Of a DNA stretch of 64,000 bases, positions 44,227-56,125 are shown piece after piece. Every line of letters begins with the position of its first letter. Within the stretch, counting starts at the first letter, position 1. Origin of the DNA: Desmodus rotundus (Eukaryota > Chordata > Mammalia > Chiroptera > Phyllostomidae); NCBI RefSeq assembly GCF_022682495.2, contig NC_071389.1, positions 9,105,199-9,169,198 on the forward strand, in the 5' to 3' direction. Under the pieces are notes generated by a model, which had not been told where the DNA came from, searched no databases, and saw nothing but the letters and a program-made list of their open reading frames with translations. The translations under genes were made by a program, and so were the position numbers.

Positions 44227-45110
44227 ATGCTTGAGGCAGGATGGTAAGAAGCCAGGAAAATGCCTGGGCGAGTGCAGTGAGGAAACTGAGACAAGATAAG
44301 GAAAAAAAGGCCAAATCATTTAAACTTACAGCCGGCTAGTGAGTTGCAAGACCTTATCTTCCCTAACCAAGGACACTTGAGAACAAATAGTTTACACCTC
44401 TCTTCCCTTACTAGAGAATACATAGCTTAAATCACCCTGGCCAGAGAGAGAGAGGACAGAGATCCAATGAATGCCGTTTATGCCAGCCAAGCCCAAGGAC
44501 AGAAGAAGTCAGGGAAGCAAATAACAAACCCCATTAGAGCCACACAGACCCAGGATAACAGTAAAGCGGTGAAGCTGGCCAGAGAATAACCCCCAACTCC
44601 CCTACATGCTCATTTTGATGCATCAACATATTAAAAACGCACCTGGAAAGCTAATGTATGTTCTGCTGAAAACTTCCCCTACGCCTGCCGGAGAGAGAAA
44701 TTAAAAGCCCTCAGGGCAAAGGATGGCAGCATGGGCTCTCTCTTTGGAGCACACCTATGCGTGTTCTCAGGCACTTTCTTTGCTCTTTCTTTCTCCCAAA
44801 CTCCGAGGGCCTGCACATCACTTGCAACCAGGGGAGCAGCCGCTCATCCTGGGCTGACCCTCTGAACCTGTGTCTAAGGCTCCCTTGTCTCTGACTTCCT
44901 GATGAGCTAAGGCAGCCCCGCCTAGGCTCTCCTATGGCTTCTTCTACCCTAAGCCCTTCCTTGTCTCACTGTCCCCAGCTCTAATACGCGTACTCTCAGA
45001 GTCACCTAGACTCATGCTGTGAAATCTGTCCTACACGAAGTCAAGAACCCCCACACTACCGGCCAGCCCAAGGCAGACTCGCTCAGGCAGACCCCCACCT
45101 CCACCCAGTA
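44227..45110 (+). mobile_element. Probable solo LTR inside the LINE-1 3' UTR
   Basis: 884 bp that interrupts L1 3' UTR sequence between gtgtgg (44221-44226) and gtgcgg (45111-45116), a near-perfect 6-bp duplication. It starts about 'atgcttgaggcagg' and has an ATTAAA (44699 region) followed by a CT-rich stretch, an R/U5-like layout. No internal genes are present. I cannot name the family. Confidence 0.5.
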
Positions 45111-45234
45111 GTGCGGTCACACAATCTTGTGAGTAAACTTAAAACGACTGAAATGTAAGTTTGAAAGGGGTGCAATTTATAATATATAAATTGCATTTCA
45201 ATTGGAAGAGAGATCCTTAGAGATCCTGTCAGCT

Positions 45235-45490
45235 AATAGCGATGACGAGCACCTCTTGAGCTTTTATTCTGAGTGCTTTACATCTATTAATTCAAGTATT
45301 GCTCCCAGCATTCCCGTAGGTAGGTGCTAGTATTATGAAAACTAAGATGGAGAGAGGTCGCTTGCCTGAGGTCATGCAAGCCAACTGGTCATTGTTCAGA
45401 CTGGGAACCTGAGGCCCAGAGAGGGGCATTAACTTGCTCAGGTCACACAGTAACGCAATGGCAAAGCCAGAGCTAGAACCCAGGGCTCCT
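45235..45490 (-). mobile_element. MIR relic, nearly full length
   Basis: 'gcacctcttgagcttttattctgagtgctttacatctattaattcaag...gaacctgaggcccagagaggggcattaacttgctcaggtcacacag'. It follows the split L1. Confidence 0.75.
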
Positions 45491-46744
45491 GCCTGGTTCG
45501 CATCAGGAGGCCTTCAGAATCAGGTCTTACTTGGGCTGAGGCTGCTATTAGGGGTCTGTGTGTCCCTAGAGGCCTCAGGAAACTTTCTGTGGAGAATTTA
45601 AAAATAAAAATAAAAATGGCTCCCACAAATTAACCACCTCAAGCTGGGCGCTGGGCGCAACACTCTATGCCTCACCCCAGTGAAGACTCCAAAACCCCTA
45701 TTTACCTTCCTTGTTTTTACTGTTGCAAAACTGAAGACTCAGAGAGATGATGGGACTTGCCCAAGATCACACAGCTACTAAGTAAGTGGTGAAACAAAAA
45801 ACTGACCCAGCCACGCGGATTAGCATCCATGCCCTGGCCACATCACGGTGGAAGAATGAGCGAACTATGACAATTCAGGAGTTCCCCAGAAGATCGCAGG
45901 TCCAGGCTGTCACTGGACCGCCTGCACAGATGCTAGGTGAGGGGCCGGGGCCAGAAAAAGAAGTTTCGGGGAGACTGGGAACAGGACAGTGCGGCTGCTG
46001 TGTTAGCCAGGAGGTACGCAGAGAGGACCGGGGATGTGGAAAGAGGGGCGGTCGCTGGGGTCTGGACTGGGCCAGCAATCTGGGCAGCAAACAGCTCTGG
46101 GCGGCCTTCCAGGTTCCTCTCCCCATCCCTAACAGGCAAGGGCACCCACAACTTCCTCCTGTCCCCACTGTCCCCACCATGACGTCCTCTCTCAGTTGCG
46201 GTTCTTCATGAGGGGCTGCCAGCTGGAGGAGGGAGGGGCCTCAGTGCAGGGCTCAACAGAGCCCTCCGACTCACGACTCACCCCAGCTCAGCCCGCCCCA
46301 CCCTGCCAGGGAGGCACAAGGAAGGGGCGCGTCTCTGCCCCCGCACCCAGGAGTGCCTGGGAAAGTCAACAGTGACTCAGGGCAGCCGCTGTGGCCCCAG
46401 TGCAGTGACTATGATGGGGGATCCCCAGGGTGAGGAGCCCTCCTCTCTGGGTTCCCGAGTCTCCTCACTGTAGGGACCTGCCAACAAGGGCCTATCTCCC
46501 TGCTGACCTGGAGCAAAGATTAAGGAGCACCCTGACCTCCTCCTCCTCTTCAGACAGCTTAGCTCTACTAACAGCAGTGCCCCAGATCTGCGGGGACGGG
46601 GGAGGGGGAATGGGGCCAGGGGACGGTGCAGAGAGGCTTTCTCACAGAGAGAGAAGGGCGGGGGGGCCTGGGTTGTGGGAACAGGTGTCCCGGCCACTGG
46701 GTCATACATCCACTCTGCTCACATTTGCAGACAGACAGTGCTTT

Positions 46745-46950
46745 CCCCTGCTAAGGTCATGGACGCTGAAGCCAGCCTGCCTGGGTTCGAATCCCAGCTC
46801 AGGCACTGATTAGCTGTGTAACCTTGGGAAAGGTGCTTGACGCCTCAGTTTCCCCGTCTGTGAAATGGGCATAACAACACTGCCTACCTCGTAGAACTGA
46901 AATGATTTGATATATGTAAAGGGTTCCAAGCAAAGAGTTTAAAACAGCCC
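46745..46950 (+). mobile_element. MIR relic, well preserved
   Basis: 'ctgggttcgaatcccagctcaggcactgattagctgtgtaaccttgggaaagg...gtttccccgtctgtgaaatgggcataacaacactgcctacctcg' is one of the clearest MIRs here. Confidence 0.85.
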
Positions 46951-48209
46951 CTGGCTGTTCTGAGCAAGTTCTCCATCTTAGCGCCCCATCCTTAGTATCT
47001 GGGCACAGCTGGGAACCGAAGTCTTCAGCCGTCACGGAGCTCGCAGCCAAGGGGAGGGCAGACAGACTATAATAAGGATCTGAGTAAATAAACAAGATCG
47101 CCAGGGCGCGGAGAGAAGTGCTGGGAGGGGAATAATCAGAGGTTTATGACAGGCAGTGAGGGAAGGGTTGCGGGTGTCGGGGAACCGCTCCAAACCCGGG
47201 CCATTTGAGCAGACTCTGGAAAAGCGAGGAGGCAGAAGCTGTGTGGTCACATCTGCGGAAAGCATGTTCTAGGCAGGGCTAACAGCAAGTGCAAAGGCCC
47301 TGAGGCAGGAGCTAACTCGGTATGTCTGGGAACAGAAAGGAGGTGACCGTGCTGGATTCTGTCACAGGGGCTGTCCTGTACAGGGAGACCTCGGTGCTCA
47401 TCGGCTTCAGGCCTCGTCGGGCCCTGTACTCGTTACAGTTTGACAAGAAAAAAATGTTTCAGCACTGGGCGCTTGTTTGATACTCCTGGGTTTCGGCACT
47501 CGCCCGAGTTCCAGAACGAATTAACGACAAGTACCTGATGGGATGTTTAGCCACGTCCCTGGCCTCTGCCCTGTAGAGACCAGCAGAGTACCGCTCCACC
47601 TGTGGCAACGGGAAAGGTCTCCAGACACGGCCAGTGGATGCAGTTGAGGAACGCCGGGTTAGGGAGAGCAGGGTGGCGCTGAGGTGGCCGTGGGGCCTCT
47701 TAAGCCACTTAAGGGAGCTGGACGAGGGGAGGTCCCAGAGGGGCTGGGCTGTGGCTGTGGCTGGTGAGAAGGGGATGTGGCCCCAGCTCTGCACCAGCTT
47801 CCTCCGTAGGGCAGCCTCCGTGATGCCGCTCTGTCTGAAGCCAGCCTCCTTGCCCCTGTCCTCCCGCTGCTCTCAGGTCATACCTCGGGACCACCCCCGG
47901 GCTCTCTGGCCTCTGAGCTCTGGCTCCTTCAAGTAGACCCCGCCCCTAGGATGCAGATGTAACAGGCCCTCAAAAACTTAAGTTAAGGATGGGTGACCTC
48001 GGGCCACCTGACCGGGACAAAAACCAAACATGAGGGTCTTTCCTCGGTCCCCTGTCAGGGGGGCATGTGTGAACAGAAAACCCCGTAGACTGACGTCCCC
48101 CCCCTCCAGGGCCTCCTCCTCCCTGCTCTCTGGCTCCCTCTTTCTCAAACTCAGCCCTTCCCTGGGCCTCTCCTTGCTCCCCATCCCTGACCCAACATCC
48201 TCCATCATC

Positions 48210-48240
48210 CTGTCTGTCTGTCTGTCTGTCTGTCTATCTG
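48210..48240 (+). repeat. (CTGT)n microsatellite
   Basis: About seven tandem tgtc units ending in tgtctatctg. Confidence 0.92.
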
Positions 48241-48464
48241 CCCCCACCCCACCTTGTCCCTCCGTCTCTGTCTTTTGCTGTCTCTCTCCTCTCTTCCTTG
48301 GTCTCTTTCCCTCCCTCGGTCCCTGGCACTGCCGCACCCCCCCCCCCAAGTCTGTCTCTCTCCCCCAGTGGCTCCAGTGGTTTGGACGTACTCAGCTCTC
48401 TTCTGCCCAAATGACCTCACTTCCCACCACACACATGCACACATGCCCCACTGGCACACTCAAG

Positions 48465-48486
48465 CACACACACACACACACACACA
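48465..48486 (+). repeat. (CA)n microsatellite
   Basis: Eleven perfect CA units, preceded by degenerate CA-rich sequence from about 48427. Confidence 0.93.
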
Positions 48487-48804
48487 TGCAGGTCTCTGGC
48501 TAGGTTTTACTCTGAATCTGAAGCCCCCTGCCCCCCAGCCCTGGTCCACCTGGCCAGGTCCCTGGGAGCGGAAGGCCCAGGTTAGGCTGGCCAAAGGCAG
48601 CTGTGCTCTGAATGCACCTGGCCCGCACCCTGCCGGGTCTCTCTCTGCACAGGATCCCCTTCCCACCAACAGCCCTCCCAGCTCCTGGGCCTGAGGGGGC
48701 AGCTCATGGGTCAGGGTCTCCCTTCCCTCTCCTCAGGAAGGATGACCTGTCACCACTGTCCCCTACCCTTCCCTCTGCCTTCTGTTAAGGCTGCCAGCCC
48801 TGGC

Positions 48805-48975
48805 CTGAGAGCTGCAGACCTGGGTCACCAACACCCTGGGTAACCTTGGGCTCATGCCTCAGTTTCCTCCTCTGTAAGAGAGAATCTTGACGTCAGTCTA
48901 GCTGCTCTACTGGGAGAACATACGCGCTAATTCAGCCTGGTGCCTGGCATGCAGCAGGCACTTGGCAGTGACAGG
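48805..48975 (+). mobile_element. MIR relic
   Basis: 'gcctcagtttcctcctctgtaagagagaatcttgacgtc...ggtgcctggcatgcagcaggcacttgg' is MIR. Confidence 0.65.
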
Positions 48976-50217
48976 CATGAGGATTTTTGTGGAGAGTCAC
49001 CCGCCTCCCCAGCCTCTCCAGCCCCCCAGTCTTCACCCTGGGCACCTCAGTAGTTAGCCCCCCACTGACGGCCTGTCTCCAGGAGAACTTCCCGGCAGAC
49101 TTGGGGGGTCAGAGGGAAGGGGGAGCCAGCCTCCTGCCTTCTAATTTAGATTCCTGGGTTTATGGCAGGAAGCGCAGCTAGGCTGATGCTGTAATTAAGG
49201 CGATTCCTGAGGCTGCGGGAGGAGGCAGGGAGAGGAGCCCACCGCAGGGCTCGCCCCCCACTTCTCCCTGCCCCTCTGCCAGGAGGCCCAGCCTCAGACC
49301 TGGCGCAGCAGCTCTGCCTCAGAGGCCCTGCTCCTGCACTCCATTTTGCAGCCCAGGGCCATTGCACACCAAGGGTCACATAGCAAGTGGGGACACATGC
49401 CTGGACCATCCACCCCTGGGGGCCCATTTACCAGCTGTGGTCCAGCCCAGAGGTGCGGGGAGAGTCCAGACACGTGGCTTCTTTGTTCTGTCCACCCCTA
49501 GACCCCTGGTTCCATCTTCTCTGAGTCCCCCTCCCCCTGCATTCCTGAGGTGCCTGGGCGGAGACTGGCCAGGGCTTGGCAGGAGGGGCATGTCCCGCCC
49601 AGGGCCCAGGGGTCAAGACCAGGGCAGCTGGGCCTGAGCACTCTCCTCCAGGTGGCCAGGGCGGGGACCCTGGGGCTCAGCATTTCTGACCATCCTTCCC
49701 ATCCATGGGGCTGCAGGGCTGGAGCTCGAACCCTCGCTCTGCTCCTCACCGAATGACCTTGGGTCTGTCCTTTCCGAGCCTCGGCATTTTCATCTGTCCA
49801 CAGGGGACAACCGTCACCCGGGAGGCCACTCCTCCCTGCCCCTGGCTGGGATCCAAATGAGATCCCACCAGAGCTTGAGTGTGCCCTGCGCCAGCCCCAC
49901 CCTCCTTCCACCACCTGCCCAGCAGGCTCTGTGGCTGGCCGACAGTAAGCTGCTGCCCCTCCCGGGCCCTGCACCTTCCTCTGTAAAATGAGGGGCTTGA
50001 GCAGAGGCGGGGGCTCAGGCGCTGGGATTTCACATCGATTCAAAAAATGGGGCAGGTGTGGGTGGGGCTGTGACTCTTGTCTCTGCCAAGTTAGGGTGTC
50101 TTTAAAAACATCCTCGAGCACAGACAGGAGCGCAGCCGAGGTGAGGCAGGGCACTCGCACTCGGCAGCCTCTCTCCTTCCCGGCCGGGCTGAGACCTGGG
50201 CTGGGCTGTTTAGGGGA

Positions 50218-50271
50218 CGTGTGTGGGAGTGTGCGTGCGTGTGCATGCGTGTGCGCACGTGTGCATGTGGT
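50218..50271 (+). repeat. (TG)n-rich microsatellite
   Basis: Alternating gtgtgcgtgcgtgtgcatgcg with Z-DNA-prone purine-pyrimidine alternation. Confidence 0.8.
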
Positions 50272-51193
50272 GGGCAGAGGGAGTCGCATATCGGCAGGGG
50301 TGCCCTCCCGCCCCATGAAGGGGTGGGGCTACCTTGTGGGCCCAGGGCAGGGTAAGTGCCCAGCCGAGCTGCCCCCTCCTGTGGTGACCCCGGAGGGGGG
50401 TATCTGGGTCTGGGTTAACAGATACGGATCAGGGTGGGGGCGGGAGGGGGTGCCAGGCATTCCTCAAGCTGGGGAGAAAGGGGACTTTGTTGCCTGAAAC
50501 TGAGCCGCCCCCGGCCTCTTGTGTCCCCCGGGCACTCTGCCAAAGGTGGAGAAAGCCACTTGAGTGAGAGTGGGCTGTGCCAAGGCCTCTCCTGACACTG
50601 CTTGTCCCCCCACCTAGCTGTCCCCAGTCAGCTGAGCCCTCCGCCCAGCCTGGGGCCTCAACAGGTCTTTCAAAGGGTGCAGATGCCAGCCCGGGAGGGG
50701 GCTGGGCTGGGGGCTGAGCCCAAGGACAGACGGCGGGTTGGGGTGGTGTTAGGACTGGCAGATGCCCTGCCCCCACACCCAGCTGGGGTGTGGTGAGGGT
50801 GGGCTTATGGCGAGGAGCAGCATGGCGGCCCTCGTGCCATCCTGTCCAGCCCTCACGACAATCCTGTGAGGGGCTACTGTTAATCCCGTTTTATGGGCCA
50901 ATAAACAGAGGCTCCGCGAGGGGAGGCCGTGCAGGTTAGTGGCAGAGGAGGAACTGCAAATCAGGCCAGCTGGCCACAGAATTTGAGCCTCTGGGAATCC
51001 TGCCCCCTCCTCCCTTACTGACACCTGGGAGGAGGGGCCACCTAGCCATCCCCAAGTTAGGCCTGTCTCTCTGCCCAGCGTGGCCAGGTCTGGGGTTGGC
51101 GCAGGCCACACCACTTTCCAGGGGTTCCAGGGTCAGATGGCCTGCAGCACAGGCCAGTGTGGCTTTCAGTAGGTGTTTAGGAAGTGCTCACTG

Positions 51194-51405
51194 GGCCCCG
51201 GCTGGTGGGGCTCAGGGAACTGAGCACCTGCCTGTGAACCGAAGGGTCACTGGGTTGATTCCCAGTCAGGCACATGCCTGGGTCGCGGGCCAGGCCCCCA
51301 GCTGGGGGCGTGTGGGAGAGTATCACTCACACATCGATGTTTCTCTCACTCTGTTTCTCCCTCCCTTCCCCTCTATTAGTAAAATAAATTAAAAAAAAAA
51401 TTTTA
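51194..51405 (+). mobile_element. Ves SINE
   Basis: Starts ggccccggctggtggggctcag. Target duplication is aagtgctcactg (51182-51193) and aagtgctcattg (51406-51417). The CTCF-like motif has drifted to CCAGCTGGGGGCGT. Confidence 0.93.
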
Positions 51406-52008
51406 AAGTGCTCATTGATGCTGCTGGGGGACAAGTCCTATCCCTTCCCAGGCCTCAGGTTCCCATCTGTGCCCTGAAGCCTTGCCCCCCAGGTCTGTCT
51501 TTCAGGGGCTTTTGCCCCCTCTGCTTCCAGCTGGCTCTACCTCCACCTCCCAGCCCAGGACCTCGATGTCCCCAGGGGGCCTCCCTCCCTCATCGCATAT
51601 GTGGGGTACCCAAAAGGAGGTTCTGCCTGTAGCTCCTCCTCACAGGCTCTGGCCCTAATCTCAGGGTGACATGGGATAGGAGGCCTGGGGCCTGGAGCTC
51701 CTTTATCTCTGTTGTCCCACTTGCTGGGAGCCTAGAGAGGAGGGCTGGGGACATGGGGACAGCAACTGGTGGCTACAGAAGGGTTTCTAGCCTGACCTAG
51801 AGGCCCAGCTTGGGGAGATGGAGGGCTCTGGAATGCACGGCTTCTAGCTGTCCCTCCCTCTGCCACCTGTGATTCACTTCACACAGGGTTAAAGCACAGG
51901 GCAGCTTCCTTTGTCCCCAGCCCAAGCTTAATAGGATTGGGCGGGGGTGGGGAATGGGCGGCTGGTGGGGTACTTCCCCCTCCCCTCCAGGGACACAAAG
52001 GGGCCCTG

Positions 52009-52039
52009 TGACATCACGCTGCCCCCTGCTGTGATGTCA
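52009..52039. promoter_or_regulatory. Inverted repeat enclosing a CTCF-like core
   Basis: Perfect 9-bp arms, TGACATCAC at 52009-52017 and GTGATGTCA at 52031-52039, flank a 13-bp spacer. On the minus strand the spacer with its neighbours reads CACAGCAGGGGGCAGC, one base from the CTCF core. The arms resemble CRE/ATF-type half-sites. The region carries several ACAAAG motifs and no recognised repeat. Confidence 0.45.
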
Positions 52040-52255
52040 GAGGCCACCACAAAGGACCTTTCCAGACAGATGGCTAGGGGTGGGGCAGGCGGGGGTGGGG
52101 CAGGGGGGGCAGGGCAAGAACACCTGCATCCTGGTGGGGGACAGGGCTGCCCTAGCGGGCGCTCTGGTCTCACAGATGGCCGGCAACACTGAGATAACAC
52201 TTAGATGATTATTGGCCAACACACACTGTTTTTACAAGGAGACCAAGCAATTTCG

Positions 52256-52274
52256 AAGAAAATGAAAGTTGAAA
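52256..52274 (+). promoter_or_regulatory. ISRE/IRF-like element
   Basis: AAGAAAATGAAAGT fits the IRF/ISRE consensus RNGAAANNGAAASY exactly and is followed by a third GAAA. It lies 220 bp from the inverted repeat at 52009 and 40 bp from a TTGGCCAA NF1-type site. By simple arithmetic a perfect match is expected about 0.24 times in a window this size, so it may be chance. Confidence 0.4.
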
Positions 52275-52429
52275 TTTTCTTTTCCATCCTCCCCTTCCCC
52301 TAGTTAAGAACGATTAGGACAAGAATAATGTCCTTAGCTGGGCAACAAGGCCTCTGGATTCAGGCCCCTCCGCCCCCCCGGCAGCCTTGACCTTCCCTGC
52401 TGCCCGGGCCCTGCCCTCAGAGCTGCAGC

Positions 52430-52640
52430 CTCACCGGCCTGCCTTCAGCCTCCAAGCTGAACACCCTTCATTCTCCCCCTATTACCCCATCCTTCAAGTC
52501 CACTCAGACACCACGTCCTCCAGGAAGCCTTCCCTGACCTACCCCAGACTACGTTGCTCTTTCTCTGGATCCCATAGTCCCCATGCTCGAACTATGGTGT
52601 ATATTTTTTAAGTGATCTCGATGTTTCCACGGGCCTCTCC
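52430..52640 (+). mobile_element. L2 3' end relic
   Basis: 'catccttcaagtccactcagacaccacgtcctccaggaagccttccctgacctacccc' matches the L2 3' end. Confidence 0.55.
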
Positions 52641-53296
52641 CCCCGGGCAGACGGGAAACTATGAGGGCAACGTCTGGCTTCTCTCACTCCCCACCCTCTC
52701 CCTAGCACCGAGCACCAGTCTTTGATTCTGTCATCAAGCATGTGGGGGCACCCTGGGTGTCTGGGGACCCAGGAGCCACGAAACAGACCTGTCCTTGCCT
52801 TGCCCTCATGGGACCGGCGGGGGCCGAAGGTGGGGTCAGTGACAGACAGCACAGCCCGTGAGCCCAGAGCAGCGCAGGGTCAGAACTGCACAGGGCGGGG
52901 AGCGCCTGTGAGGTGGGTGACTGTGGACACCCTCTGCGGCTGGGACACAGGAGCGGAGAGGTGAAAGGAAGCCAGCGGGTCGTGGAGCGGGCAGTGGGGC
53001 ACACCGTGGGCCCTAGAGAGTGCCTAGGCTCACTCACTCTGAAACCCAGCAGTGCAGAGGAGGGCTCTGGGGCGGAGCCCAGTTCGAATCCTGCCTCTGC
53101 CACTTTCTAGCTTTGCGGCTTTGGGGCAAGCCCTTCACTTCTCTATGCCTGCTGCTAGAGTGACCAAATAAAATGCCATCCAAAGAGAGACGGAGAGTGA
53201 AAGGGGATAGTATTACTAATTACACAGAACAATAGACCTAAAATGGGGCCTGGGCAATGGGGTACATGTACAGCCCCTCCACGGGATAATATCTAT

Positions 53297-53490
53297 TTTT
53301 TTAAAGATTTTATTTATTTATTTTTAGAGAGGGAAAGGGGGAGAGATAAACATCAATGTGTGGTTGCCTCTCGCACCCTCCACGGGGGACCTGGCCCGCA
53401 ACCCAGGCATGTGTCCTGACTGGGAATCGAACTAGCAACCCTTTGCTTCGCAGTCCGGTGCTCAATCCACTTGTCCACACCAGCCAGGGC
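53297..53490 (-). mobile_element. Ves SINE
   Basis: Minus-orientation copy ending ccacaccagccagggc, with ttaaagattttatttatttattt as the reversed tail. Confidence 0.9.
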
Positions 53491-55974
53491 CATGGAGTTC
53501 TTGAAGAAAGTAATAGGGAGAAGGGAACGGAGGCGCTCAGGGGAGCAAGCCGGAGAGACAACCACACCTCTGGGGTCGGTCCAGCCCTGCGGGTCCACGC
53601 ACAGAATGCGAGCGTGGTGAGGTGGGGCTGATTTTTCCCAAACCAGTTGGCAACAGGGGTGGTTCCTGAGGTTTCTTGGAGGATGAAGCATTTGAGCTGG
53701 GCTTGGAAGGGTGAGTATATTTTCTACAGGCAGAAATAAGGGGGGAGAGGTGTGGGGAGGATGGGAGGGCTCAGATGGAGAAGTGAGGGCAGGTTTGGGG
53801 GGTCTGGGGCCTGGGTGGGACAAGAGTGCAATGGGAGGGGTGTGGAGTTGGGGGCAGTGGGCAGGGTGGCTGTGTCCTGGGGGCTTGGGGGTGTAACTGT
53901 CTGTGCCTAGATGCTGGGATGGGTCTGCCTGGACCCTGAGGCCTGGTCCTTGGGGACAGGACCCCTCCACCCAGCAGGAGACCTGGTCATGAGCTGCCTG
54001 GCTCTGCCAGACCAATGTGGAGAGTGCATCCGTCTGTCCAGGCTGCCAAGGCTGCTGGGAATGTGATGAGGCTGCTGAAACGGGGCCCAGGCCCAGAGGG
54101 AGGGGGGCCCCCACCCCTGGCAGGGCGGGCTACAGCCACAGCTTCCCAGAAAGCCAGTCTGGTTCTGCTGACAGAGAGAAGGGCTGACAGGGTTTGGATT
54201 GGAAAGCCAGACCCCGCGGGGCTGGAGTGGGGCCTGCTGTCCGGGGCTGCGTGGGGAGAGGGTATCAGGAGACGGGAGCAGGCAAACCCAGGGTGGGGGC
54301 AGGAGCCCCTCATGCCAGCCAGGACAGACTGCGTCGAGCCCTCGGCGTTACTAAGGGGGAAACTGAGACCCAGAGACACAGAGGGTCCCTCAGCAAAGTC
54401 AACAGGAGATACCCGATAAAGCCCATCTCCCTCTTCTAGCACAAGGGTCTTCCTGCTGCCCTGCCTCCTTAGGACACCCAGTACCCCCAAATGTCACCTC
54501 ATAGGTGTGGGGTCTTGGTCGGAAACTATAACCACACACAGCCTCAGGGTCTCGGTCTGTAAAACAAGGAAACATGCATGTGTCGAAGGGTCTCTGTGAT
54601 CCTTCAAGATGACATGTGGGTGTCGGGCTTGACACGCTGACTGTCGGTAGGTGTTCAGAAATGCTGGATCCCTTCCCTTTACTTCCTGCGTGGCCCTGGC
54701 CAGCCGGCGGGAGGCAGGAGGCAGGAGGTGGGAGTCGGTGTAGCACGGACCCCACACCACTGGTGTAAGGGATACTGAACAATCTGGCTTCATATGCCCC
54801 ACTGGGCCCTCGGGCCCCTCTTCCCCTCATTCATTCGTTTACTGAGCACACAAGTTTATGGAGGGCCTACTGGGTGCGAGACACTGTTCTGGGGAGAGGG
54901 CGAGGGGAGAGATGAAGCACAGCACCCATTCTTTCAACCTCTGCTCCCCCAGCACCCGCTGCATGCCAGGCCCTATCCTCCGCCCTAGGCCACAGCTGGA
55001 AGTGGGGCAGGGGCAGAGAGCTTGCCCATTCCTCTAGGATTTGCTAATTAAATAGGAAATGCAAGGCTGGTGCCTGGTGACACGGTTTTAACTTGCCACC
55101 CAGACTGGGAGCAGCGGAGAAAGAGGGCGACTCCCAACCAGGCATCCTCCTAATTGCTGCTTTTGCCTCCTTCGGGGCTTTCTTGGTGCATCAGAGGGCT
55201 GCCAAGGCCCCGCAGCTCGGAGCCCGGAAGGGCCGTGTGCTGCAGGCCTCCTTCCCAGCTGAGACGTCTGAGGTCGGGGGTGAGGGCTGTGCTTGGGGTG
55301 GGAAGGAGAGCAGGGCTGCTGTCATAGGGCTGCTCACGACAGGAGAGCCAGGGACTAGGGTGGCTTTGGAGCCTCAGTAGTGCCTGTCCTTGTCTAGTGG
55401 GGGGACTCAGCCCTATCCACCGAGGTCTGGGGCATGGAGGGCAGGGACAGGTTCTTCTGGGGACACTTCTTTCCCCCTCACCTGGTGGACTCCTACTCAA
55501 CATTGGTCTCAGCTTGGATGGCTCCTCTTCCTACAGGAAGCCTGCCTGAGCCTTCCAGGCTGAGTCAGGTCTCCCCCCTCTGGCTCCTGTAACACTCAGC
55601 TCCTCCCCGTCTTAGCCTGAGTCTTGTTGTATTTGCTGTGGCCCCTCCCACCCGCCACAGTGGCCCATGGGGACAAGGGCCTTCCTTACTCTGTGGCCCC
55701 AGGGCCCCACCTGGCACAGCGCAGAAGATGTCCCTCCACTGAGGGACGGAGTCAAGCAGCAAAGCCACCTCCACCTTCTCCCCTTCCCCAATCTGGGTGC
55801 CTGGGTTGTGGGGTGCTGTGGCATTTGGAGACCTGGGGCAGGTTTCCCCCAAACCAGTGCTTCTTAGGCTACATATACAGAGGTGGTCATGATGGAGAGG
55901 GAATGTCCTCGCTTGGCAGCTGAGAGCGGCAGGTGGAAAACCATTTTCTTCAGGGGCTCTGTGGCACACGGGAC

Positions 55975-56125
55975 CAAGAGCAGGGTGGCCCTGGCGAGTT
56001 ACCTAATCTCCTGGTGCCTCAGTGGTCCAGTCTGAGAAATGGTAATGCTGGCACCTGCTGCAAAGGAGTGTTGAAAAGATTAAGTAAGTAAACAGGGGCA
56101 AAGCACTTTGAGCTGTGGGTGGCAC
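55975..56125 (+). mobile_element. MIR relic
   Basis: 'tctcctggtgcctcagtggtccagtctgagaaatggtaatgctggcacc...gttgaaaagattaagtaagtaaacaggggcaaagcac' is MIR. Confidence 0.6.

Larger units (their letters stand above)
38860..45201 (+). mobile_element. Split LINE-1 (ORF2 end and 3' UTR) with nested insertions
   Basis: Reading in order, 38860-39502, 39700-39984, 43781-44226 and 45111-45201 give one continuous L1: end of ORF2 ('gttggaggactcacacttcctgatttcaaaac', 'gatttgaatagacatttctgcaaagatg') and then the 3' UTR ('gtgatgaaaatg...'-type to 'ataaattgcatttcaat'). The gaps are a Ves SINE, a 3.8 kb composite block and an LTR-like block. Reading frames are broken throughout. Confidence 0.8.

Noticed and set aside
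49498..50316. 272-codon open frame on the minus strand
   Set aside because: The start runs through a TG/CA microsatellite (His/Ala/Arg/Thr repeats). No domain is visible.
53353..54114. 253-codon open frame on the minus strand
   Set aside because: Its end reads through a Ves SINE; the rest is compositionally biased with no family similarity.
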